Assembly: GCA_017448985.1 (NCBI GenBank) | Contig: JAFSKL010000009.1 | Span: 124,001-188,000, forward strand | Length of the DNA: 64,000 nucleotides | Reading direction: 5' to 3' | Source of the DNA: Paludibacteraceae bacterium | GTDB lineage: Bacteria; Bacteroidota; Bacteroidia; Bacteroidales; Paludibacteraceae | In this document: piece by piece, positions 25,666 through 35,137 of the stretch | How the letters are laid out: every line of letters begins with the position of its first letter | How positions within the stretch are numbered: position 1 is the first letter of the stretch | Notes under the pieces: generated by a model | Told to the model about the DNA's origin: nothing | The model's input: only the letters and a program-made list of their open reading frames with translations | Databases searched by the model: none | Position numbers and translations under genes: made by a program

Positions 25666-27351
25666 ATGAAGAAAGGTTTATTCTTTGGCCTCATTGCAGC
25701 AGTAGCAATGTTGGCGTCGTGTAACAAACAAGTACCGCGTCCGGATGAGCTTTATTGCACTCCGAATCCGCTGGTAAAAGTTGGTGACAAAGTAGAAGCT
25801 GAGTTGACCGGAACCTTCCCCGAGAAGAAGTTCGCAAAGAAGGGCGTTCTCACGGTTACTCCCGTGCTGAAATTTGACGGCAAGGAAGTGCTTGGCCAGC
25901 CTGTGACTTATGTAGGCGAGAAGGCAAAAGAGAACGGCAAGACCGTGAACTACAAGAAGGGTGGTACCTATTCTCAGAAGTGCTCGTTCGATTTCGAGCC
26001 GGGTATGCGTAAATCGGAACTCTATCTGCGTTTCGAGGCTCGTGACAACAAGAAGACCTATGAGGTTCCTGACTACAAAGTGGCAGACGGCGTGCTGGTA
26101 ACAGACATGCTGGCTGAGGCTCAGGACGTTCCCACGGCTGCTACGCCGAACAAGTTCCAGCGTATCATCCAAGAGACGATGGAGGCTGACATCAAGTTCT
26201 TGATTCAACGTGCTGACCTCCGTTCGTCGGAGACCAAGTCGGATGCCGTTAAGGCTCTGCAGAATGCTATCAAGGATGCCAATGACAACGAGCGCAAGGC
26301 TATCAACCGTCTCGAAGTAGCCGGTTATGCTTCGCCTGATGGTGGCTTGGAGCTGAACGAGAAACTGGCGCAGAACCGTCAGAAAGCTGCTCAGGACTTC
26401 CTCAAGAAAGACCTGAAGAAGAAGAAAATCAATGCTGAGATTGAGTCTGAGATCACCGCTGAGGACTGGGCAGGCTTCCAGAAAGCTATGGAGAACAGCA
26501 ACATGCGTGACAAAGATCTCGTTCTGCGTGTTCTGTCGATGTACAGCGATCCTGAGGAGCGCGAGGCACAGATCAAGAACCTGAGCGCCGTTTACGGCAC
26601 TATCGCTGAGGAGATCCTGCCGGCATTGCGTCGCAGCCGTCTCATCCTGACCACCGACCTGATCGGCAAGAGCGATGACGAGATCCGCGAGTTGGCAAAG
26701 AACGATCCTGCTAAGTTGAGCGCTGACGAGTTGCTCTATGCAGCTACGCTGACTGAGGATAAGGCTGAGCAGATGCGTCTCTTCGGGAAATGCGCTGAGC
26801 TCTACAACGACTATCGCGCATGGAACAGCATGGGTGAGCTCTATTTCGAGGGTAACAATATTCCTGAGGCACTCCGTTGCTACGAGCGCGCTCTGGCTAT
26901 ACAACCGAATGACCCCGATGTTCATTACAACGCAGGTCTCGCTTATCTGGCTGCCAATGATTTGGCTAAAGCAGAGGAGCATCTGGGCAAGGCTGCCGGT
27001 ACGAAGGGTAACCTGAATGCAGCTCTCGGTACGCTGTACACCGCTAAGGGTGACTACGCTGCTGCCAAGAAGGCTTATGGCAACGAGGCTACCAACAACG
27101 CTGCCGTTCAGCAGATTCTCGACGGTGACTATGCAGCTGCCAGCAAGACTCTGGCTGCCGTGAAAGAGCCGAACGCTACAACCGCATATCTGAAGGCTGT
27201 GGTAGGTGCTCGTACCAACGACAAAGCTGCTGTGCTGGACAACCTGAAGTCTGCTTTCGCACAGGACGCTGACCTCAAGGCTCGTGCTGCTGACGACATC
27301 GAGTTCGCTAAGTTTGCAGAGGACGAGGCATTCAAAGCATTGCTTAAATAA
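25666..27351 (+). CDS. Lipoprotein with OmpA-like and TPR segments
   Basis: 561 residues. Lipobox Cys19 (AMLASC). An N-terminal beta-rich region (about 25-150) is followed by a region with GYASPDGG (about residue 219) and RQKAAQDFL, the signature of OmpA/MotB-like peptidoglycan-binding domains, and then TPR-like repeats (about 380-450: AWNSMGELYFEGNNIPEA). It is probably an abundant periplasmic lipoprotein tied to the cell wall. The codon use is strongly biased, which fits high expression. A second ATG 6 nt upstream (25660) is an alternative start. Confidence 0.75.
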   Translation: MKKGLFFGLIAAVAMLASCNKQVPRPDELYCTPNPLVKVGDKVEAELTGTFPEKKFAKKGVLTVTPVLKFDGKEVLGQPVTYVGEKAKENGKTVNYKKGGTYSQKCSFDFEPGMRKSELYLRFEARDNKKTYEVPDYKVADGVLVTDMLAEAQDVPTAATPNKFQRIIQETMEADIKFLIQRADLRSSETKSDAVKALQNAIKDANDNERKAINRLEVAGYASPDGGLELNEKLAQNRQKAAQDFLKKDLKKKKINAEIESEITAEDWAGFQKAMENSNMRDKDLVLRVLSMYSDPEEREAQIKNLSAVYGTIAEEILPALRRSRLILTTDLIGKSDDEIRELAKNDPAKLSADELLYAATLTEDKAEQMRLFGKCAELYNDYRAWNSMGELYFEGNNIPEALRCYERALAIQPNDPDVHYNAGLAYLAANDLAKAEEHLGKAAGTKGNLNAALGTLYTAKGDYAAAKKAYGNEATNNAAVQQILDGDYAAASKTLAAVKEPNATTAYLKAVVGARTNDKAAVLDNLKSAFAQDADLKARAADDIEFAKFAEDEAFKALLK

Positions 27352-27353
27352 GT

Positions 27354-27590
27354 ATGTCAGTACTTTTTCCAAAAGTACCGAAACCCCGTGAGTGGGACTA
27401 TCGCCCCATTTACTTCGACAAAGAAAAGGAGGCGCGCAAGGATAAAAAACTTGCGCGTCTTCAGCACGGGGCTTTTCGCGCCGAGCACGAGAAGAATATG
27501 ACCGAGTTGCGCAAGAAGAAACAGTCGCGGCTCGTGTTATGGCTTGTGCTGTTGATTTTGTTAATCATCGGATTTTACGTGTTCCTATAA
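27354..27590 (+). CDS. Small membrane protein of unknown function
   Basis: 78 residues. A basic, charged first half (KEKEARKDKKLARLQ and EKNMTELRKKKQSR) is followed by one C-terminal membrane helix (LVLWLVLLILLIIGFYVFL). It starts 2 nt after the lipoprotein gene and its stop overlaps the mutL start (TAATG), so it is translationally coupled to mutL. No motif points to a function. Confidence 0.8.
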   Translation: MSVLFPKVPKPREWDYRPIYFDKEKEARKDKKLARLQHGAFRAEHEKNMTELRKKKQSRLVLWLVLLILLIIGFYVFL

Positions 27591-29392
27591 TGGATATCAT
27601 ACATTTATTACCGGACAGTGTGGCGAATCAGATAGCAGCGGGCGAGGTTATTCAGCGTCCCGCTTCGTGTCTGAAAGAGCTGGTAGAGAACAGCTTGGAC
27701 GCGGGTGCTCAGCGCGTTCAGGTGCTGGTTCGTGATGCCGGTCGCACGCTGTTGCAGGTGATAGATGACGGTTGCGGAATGAGCGAGATGGATGCCCGTT
27801 TGGCCTTCGAACGCCACGCAACCAGTAAGATCCGCGAGGCACAAGACCTGTTCTCGTTACGCACAATGGGTTTCCGTGGCGAAGCCTTGGCAAGTATCTG
27901 CGCGGTGGCGCAGGTGGAAATGACCACGCGTCGGGCAGAAGACGAGACGGGCACGCTCATTGAGATTCACGGCTCGGATGTGATTCGTCAGGAACCGTGT
28001 GTGTGCCCCGTAGGTACGAACATCAAGGTGAGCAATCTGTTCTTCAATGTGCCTGTACGGCGCAAGTTCCTCAAGACCGATCAGACCGAGTTGCGCAACC
28101 TGCTGACGGAGTTCTACCACATCGTGCTGGTCTATCCCAAAGTGGCGTTCACTTTTGTTCACAACGATGAGATTCTGCTCGAACTGCCTGCCGGTACGGA
28201 GAAACAGCGTATCGAGGCGGTGTTTGGCAACCCCAAGCGCAATGTCTATACATCGGCGTTTGTGGATGTGAAGACAGAGACAGAGTTAGTGTCCATTCAC
28301 GGTTTTGTGGTCAAACCCGAAGCGGCGACCAAGAAAGCCGAGCAGTATTTCTTCGTCAACGGCCGGTATATGCGCCATCCGTATTTCCTCAAGGCTGTGC
28401 AGAACGCCTATTCGGGCACGCTCGCCAATGACTACCAGCCGTCGTTTTTCATCTATTTTGACATTGCGCCGGAGGCTATTGATGTCAATATACACCCCAC
28501 GAAGACGGAGATCAAGTTCGCCGACGAGCAGACCATTTTCCAGATTCTGATGGCGGCTGTCCGCGAGGCGTTGGGTAAGTTCAGCCTTGCACCGACGATT
28601 GATTTCGACACCAGCGGCAGTATCGATATCCCGCTGCCCAAGAGCGACAATGTCACTCGTCCGCAGGTGAGCATCAACCCCGATTATAACCCCTTCCATA
28701 CGCGTGGCGCCATCTATCCGGATCGCCCGCCGAAGAACTGGGAGACGCTCTATCAGGACCTTCCGGCATCACGAAATCTCGACTTCCCGGTTTCTCGAAC
28801 GGAGGAGAATACGCTCGAATTGCCTGATGTGGAGAGCTGTTCGCTATGGCAGTTTGGCGGCAAGTATATCTTCCTAAGACATCGAGACGGTCTGGTGATG
28901 GTTCATCAGCATCGGGCTCACGCCGCTGTTCTTCGTGCGCAGTTCATGGAGCAGTTGGAGCATACGCAAGGCGCCATGCAACAGTTGCTTTTCCCTGAGA
29001 TACTGAGTCTTCCGCAGGATGAGATGCTCCTCGTCGGACATCTGTTGCCGGACTTGCGGGCTATCGGTTTTGACCTGGAGCAGTTGAGTCCTGACAGCTA
29101 TTCGATACAGGGTGTTCCGGCGCAGATAGCTACGCAGTCACCTGTCCCGGTGCTGCAACAGATTCTGCACCAGGTGCGTGAACGGGGTGCGGACACCCAA
29201 TACGAGTGGCGCGAACAGATAGCGCAGACGCTCGCCGAAAACGCGGCTATCCCTTCGGGACGGATCCTGTCGGAATCCGAGATGCGAGATATCCTGACGA
29301 AATTAGTGGCTCTGCCGCAGTATAAGCGTACCGCAGAAGGCAAGACGATCGTCTCGCTGGTCACGGATGACGAAATAGCCAAACGGTTTTAA
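27590..29392 (+). CDS. mutL: DNA mismatch repair protein MutL
   Basis: 600 residues. The N-terminal GHKL ATPase has ELVENSLDAGA (Glu33, Asn34), DDGCGM and TMGFRGEAL. The C-terminal dimerisation domain is present, but the endonuclease motif DQHA(x)2E(x)4E reads HQHRAHAAVLRA (from residue 439), lacking its acidic residues, so nicking activity is unlikely in the usual form. MutL couples MutS to downstream repair. The start was chosen at MDIIHLLPDSVANQIAAGEV; the longer frame upstream overlaps the small membrane protein gene. Confidence 0.95.
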   Translation: MDIIHLLPDSVANQIAAGEVIQRPASCLKELVENSLDAGAQRVQVLVRDAGRTLLQVIDDGCGMSEMDARLAFERHATSKIREAQDLFSLRTMGFRGEALASICAVAQVEMTTRRAEDETGTLIEIHGSDVIRQEPCVCPVGTNIKVSNLFFNVPVRRKFLKTDQTELRNLLTEFYHIVLVYPKVAFTFVHNDEILLELPAGTEKQRIEAVFGNPKRNVYTSAFVDVKTETELVSIHGFVVKPEAATKKAEQYFFVNGRYMRHPYFLKAVQNAYSGTLANDYQPSFFIYFDIAPEAIDVNIHPTKTEIKFADEQTIFQILMAAVREALGKFSLAPTIDFDTSGSIDIPLPKSDNVTRPQVSINPDYNPFHTRGAIYPDRPPKNWETLYQDLPASRNLDFPVSRTEENTLELPDVESCSLWQFGGKYIFLRHRDGLVMVHQHRAHAAVLRAQFMEQLEHTQGAMQQLLFPEILSLPQDEMLLVGHLLPDLRAIGFDLEQLSPDSYSIQGVPAQIATQSPVPVLQQILHQVRERGADTQYEWREQIAQTLAENAAIPSGRILSESEMRDILTKLVALPQYKRTAEGKTIVSLVTDDEIAKRF

Positions 29393-29413
29393 CGCTGCAA
29401 AACAAACAAAACC

Positions 29414-30241
29414 ATGAGAAATATCCTTAATTCCCTATTCATTATTCTTTGTCTGGTGGCTTGCACTCCGCAGGACCATTTGACTATTCTGCACACCAAC
29501 GACACACACTCGCAGGTGGAGCCGAAGGCGAACAACACCGGCGGATATGCCCGTCGTATGGGCCTCATCAAGCAGGAACGGCGACTGGACCATCAACTGC
29601 TGCTGTTGGATGCCGGAGATTTCAGTCAGGGCACACCCTATTTCAATTTCTATCACGGGCGCGTGGAGATACAAGCCATGAACCGAATGGGCTATGATGC
29701 CGCCACATTGGGCAACCACGAGTTCGACAACGGCTTGGACACTTTGGCAGCGGTGCTGCATGAAGCCGATTTCCCTATCGTCTGTGCCAACTACGATTTC
29801 AGCGGCACACCCTTGGCGGACATCGTCAAACCGTATGTCATCTTGCATAAAGGCGGCCTGAAAATAGGCGTGTTCGGCTTGGGCTGCGACCCGAAAGGCC
29901 TGATCACGCCGAAGAATTTTGAACCGGCTCGCTATTTTGACCCGTACCCCGTAGCACAAGTGATGACGAACATCCTGCGGGCAGAGAATTGCGATGTGAT
30001 CATTTGCCTGAGCCACCTCGGAACATACGGAAAGGCGGCCGAAGATGTATGTGATGCAGGTCTGGCGGCACAGACGCGAGGCATCGATGTGATCGTGGGC
30101 GGGCATACACATAAATTATATGATAATTTACGGGTCGCAAATCTGGACGGAGATTCCATTCCGCTCTGCCAAATGGCGAAAAGTGGTGCCTATTTGGGCA
30201 AAATTGTGCTAAATTTAGGTGACAAAAGTGAAAAATTGTAA
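29414..30241 (+). CDS. 5'-nucleotidase-type metallophosphoesterase lipoprotein
   Basis: 275 residues with lipobox Cys17 (CLVACTP). It is a UshA-like metallophosphoesterase domain with HTNDTHSQ (metal ligands), DAGDFSQG, LGNHEFDNG and GGHTHKLY. The C-terminal substrate-binding domain of full 5'-nucleotidases is missing, so it is a single-domain version. In some Bacteroidetes the two halves are separate genes; the partner is not seen here. It is predicted to release phosphate from nucleotides in the envelope. It lies 21 nt after mutL. Confidence 0.88.
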   Translation: MRNILNSLFIILCLVACTPQDHLTILHTNDTHSQVEPKANNTGGYARRMGLIKQERRLDHQLLLLDAGDFSQGTPYFNFYHGRVEIQAMNRMGYDAATLGNHEFDNGLDTLAAVLHEADFPIVCANYDFSGTPLADIVKPYVILHKGGLKIGVFGLGCDPKGLITPKNFEPARYFDPYPVAQVMTNILRAENCDVIICLSHLGTYGKAAEDVCDAGLAAQTRGIDVIVGGHTHKLYDNLRVANLDGDSIPLCQMAKSGAYLGKIVLNLGDKSEKL

Positions 30242-30248
30242 AAAATAT

Positions 30249-30279
30249 TTGCTCATGTCAAAAAAAAGCAGTAATTTTG
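30249..30279 (+). promoter_or_regulatory. acpP promoter
   Basis: TTGCTCATGTCAA (30249-30261), a 10-nt gap, then TAATTTTG (30272-30279), with an AT-rich leader of about 75 nt before acpP. Confidence 0.8.
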
Positions 30280-30359
30280 CGCCGATTTTCCGAAATACGC
30301 GGAAAAAATAAACATCGATAATTAATAAAAAATATAAATTAATTAAACGTCTTAGTATT

Positions 30360-30596
30360 ATGACAGCAATTGAAGAGAAAGTGAAAGCGATCATCGTTGA
30401 CAAGCTTGGCGTAGAGGAGTCGCAGGTAACTAAAGAGGCTAATTTCCAGACCGATCTCGGTGCTGATTCTTTGGATACCGTGGAAATGATCATGGAGTTT
30501 GAGAAGGAGTTCGGCATTTCTATTCCTGACGAGGACACGCAGAAGATCTCAACCGTAGGTGATGCTGTCGCTTATGTTGAGAACGCAGTTAAGTAA
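30360..30596 (+). CDS. acpP: Acyl carrier protein
   Basis: 78 residues. The phosphopantetheine attachment serine is Ser37 in [10 protein letters not shown], followed by [15 protein letters not shown], the conserved acidic helix that docks to fatty-acid synthases. It is the acyl carrier of type II fatty acid synthesis. fabF follows after a hairpin. Confidence 0.97.
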   Translation: MTAIEEKVKAIIVDKLGVEESQVTKEANFQTDLGADSLDTVEMIMEFEKEFGISIPDEDTQKISTVGDAVAYVENAVK

Positions 30597-30615
30597 TTTG
30601 CGTCCGAAGATGGTT

Positions 30616-30655
30616 TACGAGTTTATGGGAAGACTATAAACTCGTATGCTTTTTA
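30616..30655 (+). terminator. Partial terminator between acpP and fabF
   Basis: An 11-bp perfect stem TACGAGTTTAT / ATAAACTCGTA with a 9-nt loop, followed by TGCTTTTTATTT. Placed inside the acpP-fabF unit, it probably lowers fabF relative to acpP. Confidence 0.75.
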
Positions 30656-30673
30656 TTTAGACATTGGATACTG

Positions 30674-31933
30674 ATGCAGTTAAAACGGGTAGTAATAACG
30701 GGCTTGGGAGCCGTCACTCCGGTAGGTAACACGGCGCCTGAGACCTGGAAGGCTTTGGTGAACGGCGTAAACGGAATTGCGCCTATTACTTCTTTCGATA
30801 CCACCAATTTCAAGACGCATTTTGCGGGAGAGGTCAAGAATTTTGACCCGGAGGTAATCTTTGACCGCAAAGAGGCGCGCAAGATGGATCGCTATTCGCA
30901 GTTCTCGCTGTGTGTGGCCGATGAAGCGTTGCGTGACAGCGGCTTGGATCTGGAGCAAGAGGATCGCAGCCGAATCGGTGTGATCTGGGGAAGCGGAATG
31001 GGTGGATTGCTGACGATGGAGTCGGAGATTATTGATTTTGCCAAAGGCGACAGTGTGCCGCGATTCAACCCGTTTATGATTCCTAAGGCTATCCCGAGTA
31101 TAGCGGCCGGACAGATCTCCATCCGTTTTGGTCTGGGCGGACTCAGTTATTCGGTCAGCACGGCTTGTTCGTCTTCGTCTCACGCGTTAGGATCCGCTTT
31201 TGACCAGATCCGTCTGGGCCACGCCGAAGTGCTGCTGACAGGTGGCGCAGATGCAGATGTGACCTACACGGGTATAGGCGGTTTCAACTCGCTGCACGCC
31301 CTCTCGACGCGCAACGAATCGCCTGAAACGGCCAGCCGGCCTTTCTCCAAGTCCCGCGACGGTTTTGTGTTAGGCGAAGGAGCTGCGTGTCTCATTCTGG
31401 AGGAATACGAGCATGCCAAAGCGCGTGGCGCCAAGATCTATGCGGAGATCATCGGTGTCGGTATGACATCCGATGCCTACCATATGACAGCGCCGGATCC
31501 CGAAGGAAAAGGTGCGGAGCGCGTTATGCGACAGGCGCTGAAGGATGCGGACATAGAACCGGAGCAGGTAGACTACATCAACACACACGGCACGTCCACG
31601 CCGTTAGGCGATGTGACCGAGGTGAACGCCATCAAACGCGTGTTCGGCGACCATGTCTATGAGATGAACCTCGATTCGACCAAGTCCATGACCGGTCATC
31701 TGATCGGTGCAACGGGAGCCGTAGAGGCGCTGGCGTGTATCATGGCGCTGAAGGACGGAATTATTCCGCCGACCATCAATCACGACCCCGACGATGTGGA
31801 CGAGAACATCGACTATCGCATCAACTTCACATTCGGCAAGGCGCAGAAACGCGACATCAAGTACGCGCTGAGTAACACCTTCGGCTTCGGAGGACACAAC
31901 GCCTGCCTCGTCTTCCGCAAATGGGAGGAATAA
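30674..31933 (+). CDS. fabF: Beta-ketoacyl-ACP synthase II
   Basis: 419 residues of a condensing enzyme that elongates acyl-ACP with malonyl-ACP. The catalytic Cys165 lies in STACSSSSHALG; the two histidines lie in NTHGTSTPLGD and KSMTGHLIGATGA; the end has NTFGFGGHNACLVF. It follows acpP, as is usual. It ends before a small hairpin (31951-31970). Confidence 0.97.
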   Translation: MQLKRVVITGLGAVTPVGNTAPETWKALVNGVNGIAPITSFDTTNFKTHFAGEVKNFDPEVIFDRKEARKMDRYSQFSLCVADEALRDSGLDLEQEDRSRIGVIWGSGMGGLLTMESEIIDFAKGDSVPRFNPFMIPKAIPSIAAGQISIRFGLGGLSYSVSTACSSSSHALGSAFDQIRLGHAEVLLTGGADADVTYTGIGGFNSLHALSTRNESPETASRPFSKSRDGFVLGEGAACLILEEYEHAKARGAKIYAEIIGVGMTSDAYHMTAPDPEGKGAERVMRQALKDADIEPEQVDYINTHGTSTPLGDVTEVNAIKRVFGDHVYEMNLDSTKSMTGHLIGATGAVEALACIMALKDGIIPPTINHDPDDVDENIDYRINFTFGKAQKRDIKYALSNTFGFGGHNACLVFRKWEE

Positions 31934-31950
31934 AAGAAAGATAAGGGAAT

Positions 31951-31970
31951 GGGTGCCCCTGAATGCACCC
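31951..31970 (+). terminator. Small hairpin after fabF
   Basis: Stem GGGTGC / GCACCC with an 8-nt loop and no clear T-tract; it could be an RNA-stability hairpin instead. Confidence 0.4.
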
Positions 31971-32000
31971 GGTATTAGTCACTAAATTATTTAAGGTATT

Positions 32001-32195
32001 ATGATTACAAAAATTGGCGAGAATGCAGGCCTCGTATGGGGTGCTCTGCAGAATGGTGCCCTGAGTCTGAAGGCTCTGAAGAAGGCTACCAAGCTGAAAA
32101 ACGACGAGCTCGCTTTGGCTCTCGGTTGGCTCGCTCGCGAGGGTAAACTGACCTTCGAAGAGGCTGAGGCTGACACGATTGTTGCACTGGCATAA
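32001..32195 (+). CDS. Winged-helix DUF2582-type small protein
   Basis: 64 residues, [19 protein letters not shown] then [12 protein letters not shown] and [16 protein letters not shown], matching the DUF2582 winged helix-turn-helix family. These are small, highly expressed proteins of unknown function in Bacteroidetes; DNA binding is implied by the fold but not shown. It has strongly biased codons. asd starts 2 nt after its stop. Confidence 0.85.
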   Translation: MITKIGENAGLVWGALQNGALSLKALKKATKLKNDELALALGWLAREGKLTFEEAEADTIVALA

Positions 32196-32197
32196 GT

Positions 32198-33205
32198 ATG
32201 ACAATTGCCATTGTAGGCGCCTCGGGCGCCGTCGGACAGGAACTGTTGGCTGTGTTAGAGCAGCGACAGTTTCCCGTCTCCGAACTCCGATTGTTCGGGT
32301 CGGAACGGAGTGCCGGCAGAAAATATCTTTTTAGTGGTCAAGAGTACGAAGTACAACTACTGCAACACGACGACGCTTTCAAGGGCGTCGATATTGCTTT
32401 TGTCTCCGCGGGCGCAGGCGTGTCGCGTACATATGCGGAGGATATAACCCGTTTCGGAGCCATCATGATCGACAACTCGTCGGCGTTCCGTATGGACGAC
32501 GATGTGCCGTTGGTGGTGCCCGAAGTGAATGCGGAGGATGCCTTGATTCGTCCGCGAAACATCATCGCTAACCCCAATTGTACGACCATTCAGATGGTGG
32601 TGGCCTTGCAGGCTATCGAGCGCCTGAGTCATATCCGGCGTGTCCACGTGGCTACTTATCAGGCGGCTTCGGGTGCCGGCGCACAGGCGATGAAAGAACT
32701 GGAGACCCAGTACCGCCAGGTGCTCAGCGGCCAAGAACCCACCGTCGAGAAGTTCGCATATCAGTTGGCATACAACCTCATCCCGCATATCGATGTCTTC
32801 ACCGACAACGGCTACACCAAAGAGGAGATGAAGATGTTCAACGAGACACGCAAGATCATGCACTCGGATGTCCGGGTCAGCGCCACTTGTGTGCGCGTGC
32901 CGTCGCTCCGGGCGCATAGCGAGAGTATATGGGTGGAGACGGAGCGGCCTCTCAGCGTCGCCGAAGCCAAAGAGGCTTTTGCATCAGCGCAAGGCTGTGT
33001 GCTCATGGATGAACCGGAGAAGAAAATCTACCCGATGCCGCTGTTCCTGAGCGGAAAAGACGAGGTGTTCATCGGTCGTGTCCGCAAGGACCTGAGCAAC
33101 GACAACGGACTCAGTTTCTGGTGCGTGAGTGACCAGATCCGCAAAGGCGCCGCCCTCAACGCAGTACAAATAGCCGAATACCTAAATGGCCAAATGGTCA
33201 AATAA
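32198..33205 (+). CDS. asd: Aspartate-semialdehyde dehydrogenase
   Basis: 335 residues. It reduces aspartyl phosphate to aspartate semialdehyde, a branch point for lysine, threonine, methionine and diaminopimelate. The NADP-binding start is [14 protein letters not shown], the active-site cysteine is Cys128 in NPNCTTIQM, and YQAASGAG follows. The last residues (NGQMVK) are encoded by the tandem array that bridges into the next gene, so the natural C-terminus may have been replaced. Confidence 0.95.
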   Translation: MTIAIVGASGAVGQELLAVLEQRQFPVSELRLFGSERSAGRKYLFSGQEYEVQLLQHDDAFKGVDIAFVSAGAGVSRTYAEDITRFGAIMIDNSSAFRMDDDVPLVVPEVNAEDALIRPRNIIANPNCTTIQMVVALQAIERLSHIRRVHVATYQAASGAGAQAMKELETQYRQVLSGQEPTVEKFAYQLAYNLIPHIDVFTDNGYTKEEMKMFNETRKIMHSDVRVSATCVRVPSLRAHSESIWVETERPLSVAEAKEAFASAQGCVLMDEPEKKIYPMPLFLSGKDEVFIGRVRKDLSNDNGLSFWCVSDQIRKGAALNAVQIAEYLNGQMVK

Positions 33206-33238
33206 ATCGTAAATGGTAAATGACCAAATGGTAAATAT
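33184..33238 (+). repeat. 7/8-nt array spanning asd stop and U32 start
   Basis: Units AAATGGT, AAATGGC, AAATGAC. It supplies the last codons of asd and at least two candidate ATG starts (33213, 33228) of the next gene. Confidence 0.9.
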
Positions 33239-34484
33239 CGAGATCATGGCTCCCGTGGGATGCCGGGAGAGCCTGGCAGCGGCGATCAACGCCGGTGCTA
33301 CGAGCGTCTATTTCGGCATCGAGCACCTGAATATGCGCGCTCGCAGTTCGGCTAATTTTACCACGGAGGACATGGCGTTTATCGTTCGGACCTGCCGTGA
33401 AGCGGGCGTCAAGACCTACCTCACGCTCAATACGGTCATGTATCCGGAGGATCTGCCGTTGATGCGCGAGATAGTGGACCGGGCCCATACGGAAGGCGTG
33501 GACGCCATCATCGCCAGCGACATAGCGGTGATGCAGTACTGCGCCCAAGTGGGACAGGAAGTGCACCTCTCTACGCAACTCAACATCGCCAATACCGAGG
33601 CGCTCAAGTTCTACGCGCAGTTCGCCGATGTGGTCGTCCTGGCGCGCGAACTGAATTTGGACCAGGTGGCGTCTATCTATCGCGACATTCGCGAACAGCA
33701 TATCTGCGGACCCAAAGGCGAACAGCTACGCATTGAGATGTTCTGTCACGGCGCGTTGTGCATGGCCGTTAGCGGCAAGTGTTACCTCAGCCTCAATAAC
33801 TACGGCCTGTCGGCCAACCGCGGCGCTTGCGTCCAGGTCTGCCGCCGCGGCTACACCGTCAAGGACAAGTCGTCCGACCTCGAACTGGACATCGACAACC
33901 AGTATATCATGTCGCCCAAGGACCTGAAAACGATCCATTTCCTCAACAAGATGCTCGACGCCGGCGTGCGGGTGCTCAAGATCGAAGGCCGTGCACGAGG
34001 ACCGGAGTATGTGAGCACCGTTGTGCGGTGCTACAAAGAGGCCGTGGAGGCCTGGCAAAACGGTGAGTTTGGCGACAATGCCCTGATTGAACCCAAGATA
34101 GCCGACTGGAACGAACGCCTCAGCCGCGTCTTCAATCGCGGTTTCTGGGACGGCTACTATCTCGGCCAACGCTTGGGCGAGTGGAATCACGTGTATGGCA
34201 GCCAGGCCACGCGCAAGAAAGTGTACGCCGGCAAGTGTACCAATTTCTTCAAGAACCTCAGCGTGGCGGAGTTCGTCGTCGAAGCTGTTGAGGCACTCGA
34301 AGAAGGGCAACAATGCCTCCTTACCGGCGAGACGACAGGCGCTATCGAACTGACGCTGCAAGGCTTGCGCGACACCGACGGCCATCCGGCCAAACGAGTG
34401 CAGCAAGGCGAGTTCTTCTCGCTAAAAACCGATCAACTGATCCGCCGAGGAGACAAACTGTTCCTCTGGCAAACTGAGAACTGA
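33213..34484 (+). CDS. Peptidase U32 family protein (probable RNA-hydroxylation type)
   Basis: 423 residues: IEIMAPVGCRESLAAAI start, then the four-cysteine cluster region (MFCHGALCMAVSGKCYLS with GACVQVCRRGY), typical of U32 proteins such as TrhP and RlhA, which hydroxylate tRNA or rRNA pyrimidines and carry an Fe-S cluster; older naming as collagenase is probably misleading. The first codons come from the tandem array, so 33228 (MVNIEIMAPVG) is an equally likely start. Its stop overlaps the DUF4271 start (TGATG). Confidence 0.85.
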   Translation: MVNDQMVNIEIMAPVGCRESLAAAINAGATSVYFGIEHLNMRARSSANFTTEDMAFIVRTCREAGVKTYLTLNTVMYPEDLPLMREIVDRAHTEGVDAIIASDIAVMQYCAQVGQEVHLSTQLNIANTEALKFYAQFADVVVLARELNLDQVASIYRDIREQHICGPKGEQLRIEMFCHGALCMAVSGKCYLSLNNYGLSANRGACVQVCRRGYTVKDKSSDLELDIDNQYIMSPKDLKTIHFLNKMLDAGVRVLKIEGRARGPEYVSTVVRCYKEAVEAWQNGEFGDNALIEPKIADWNERLSRVFNRGFWDGYYLGQRLGEWNHVYGSQATRKKVYAGKCTNFFKNLSVAEFVVEAVEALEEGQQCLLTGETTGAIELTLQGLRDTDGHPAKRVQQGEFFSLKTDQLIRRGDKLFLWQTEN

Positions 34485-35137
34485 TGGCTGAAATCGAACA
34501 TATCATTTCTCCGTTGAGCGCACCGTGGTGCGGTTGGACGATGTTGGTGTTGCTCCTGATAGCTATCCTCAGCGAGTGGTTGCAACCTGGCGTTATCACC
34601 CAAGCGGCCTTGTCACTCGTCGCACGGACCGACCGCACCTACAAAGAGGCGCCGGCGAACACCTTCGGACAATTGTTCATCGCCCTCTTCCGCATCGGCA
34701 CGCTGGCTTTGGGCCTTTGCCTCTGCCTGGCCACGGACGGACCATTCTCGTTTGTCGGTTTCAGCGTGATCTGCGGTTTGATTCTCGGCATGTTACTGCT
34801 CAAAATGCTGTGTAATCAACTGCTCGACTATACTTTCCTGCTCACGCGTCGTGCCGTCGCGCCGTACGAGCACTATGCCAACATCGCCACGCTGGCCACG
34901 CTGGTCCTCTATCCGGCTATCCTCATCCTGATGCATGTGGGCACACCTGTTGCCGGACGATGGGTAGTGGGTATTGTGACTATCCTGTTCATCGGCATGT
35001 GGCTCTACCGCAGCTTCCGCCTGTTCGTCACCTCGTTGCGCGACTTGCTCTACCTCATGCTGTATGTGGCCACTTTGGAAATCCTGCCCTTAGCGGCACT
35101 ATATTATTTGTCGGAAAAAACGTTATCTGTCTTATGA
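34484..35137 (+). CDS. DUF4271 membrane protein
   Basis: 217 residues with about six membrane segments. The position immediately before uroporphyrinogen-III synthase and the pattern LMLYVATLEILPLAALYY near the end fit DUF4271, a Bacteroidetes family of unknown function. It overlaps U32 by 1 nt and hemD by 4 nt (ATGA), so it is tightly coupled in an operon. Confidence 0.8.
   Translation: MAEIEHIISPLSAPWCGWTMLVLLLIAILSEWLQPGVITQAALSLVARTDRTYKEAPANTFGQLFIALFRIGTLALGLCLCLATDGPFSFVGFSVICGLILGMLLLKMLCNQLLDYTFLLTRRAVAPYEHYANIATLATLVLYPAILILMHVGTPVAGRWVVGIVTILFIGMWLYRSFRLFVTSLRDLLYLMLYVATLEILPLAALYYLSEKTLSVL

Noticed and set aside
25678..27372. Minus-strand 564-residue frame opposite the TPR/OmpA-like lipoprotein
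   Set aside because: It is the shadow of a strongly codon-biased gene; no promoter, no recognisable motif, and the plus-strand product has a lipobox and family motifs.
27539..27589. Longer mutL start overlapping the small membrane gene
   Set aside because: MDIIHLLPDSVANQIAAGEV is the conserved family start and is coupled by TAATG.
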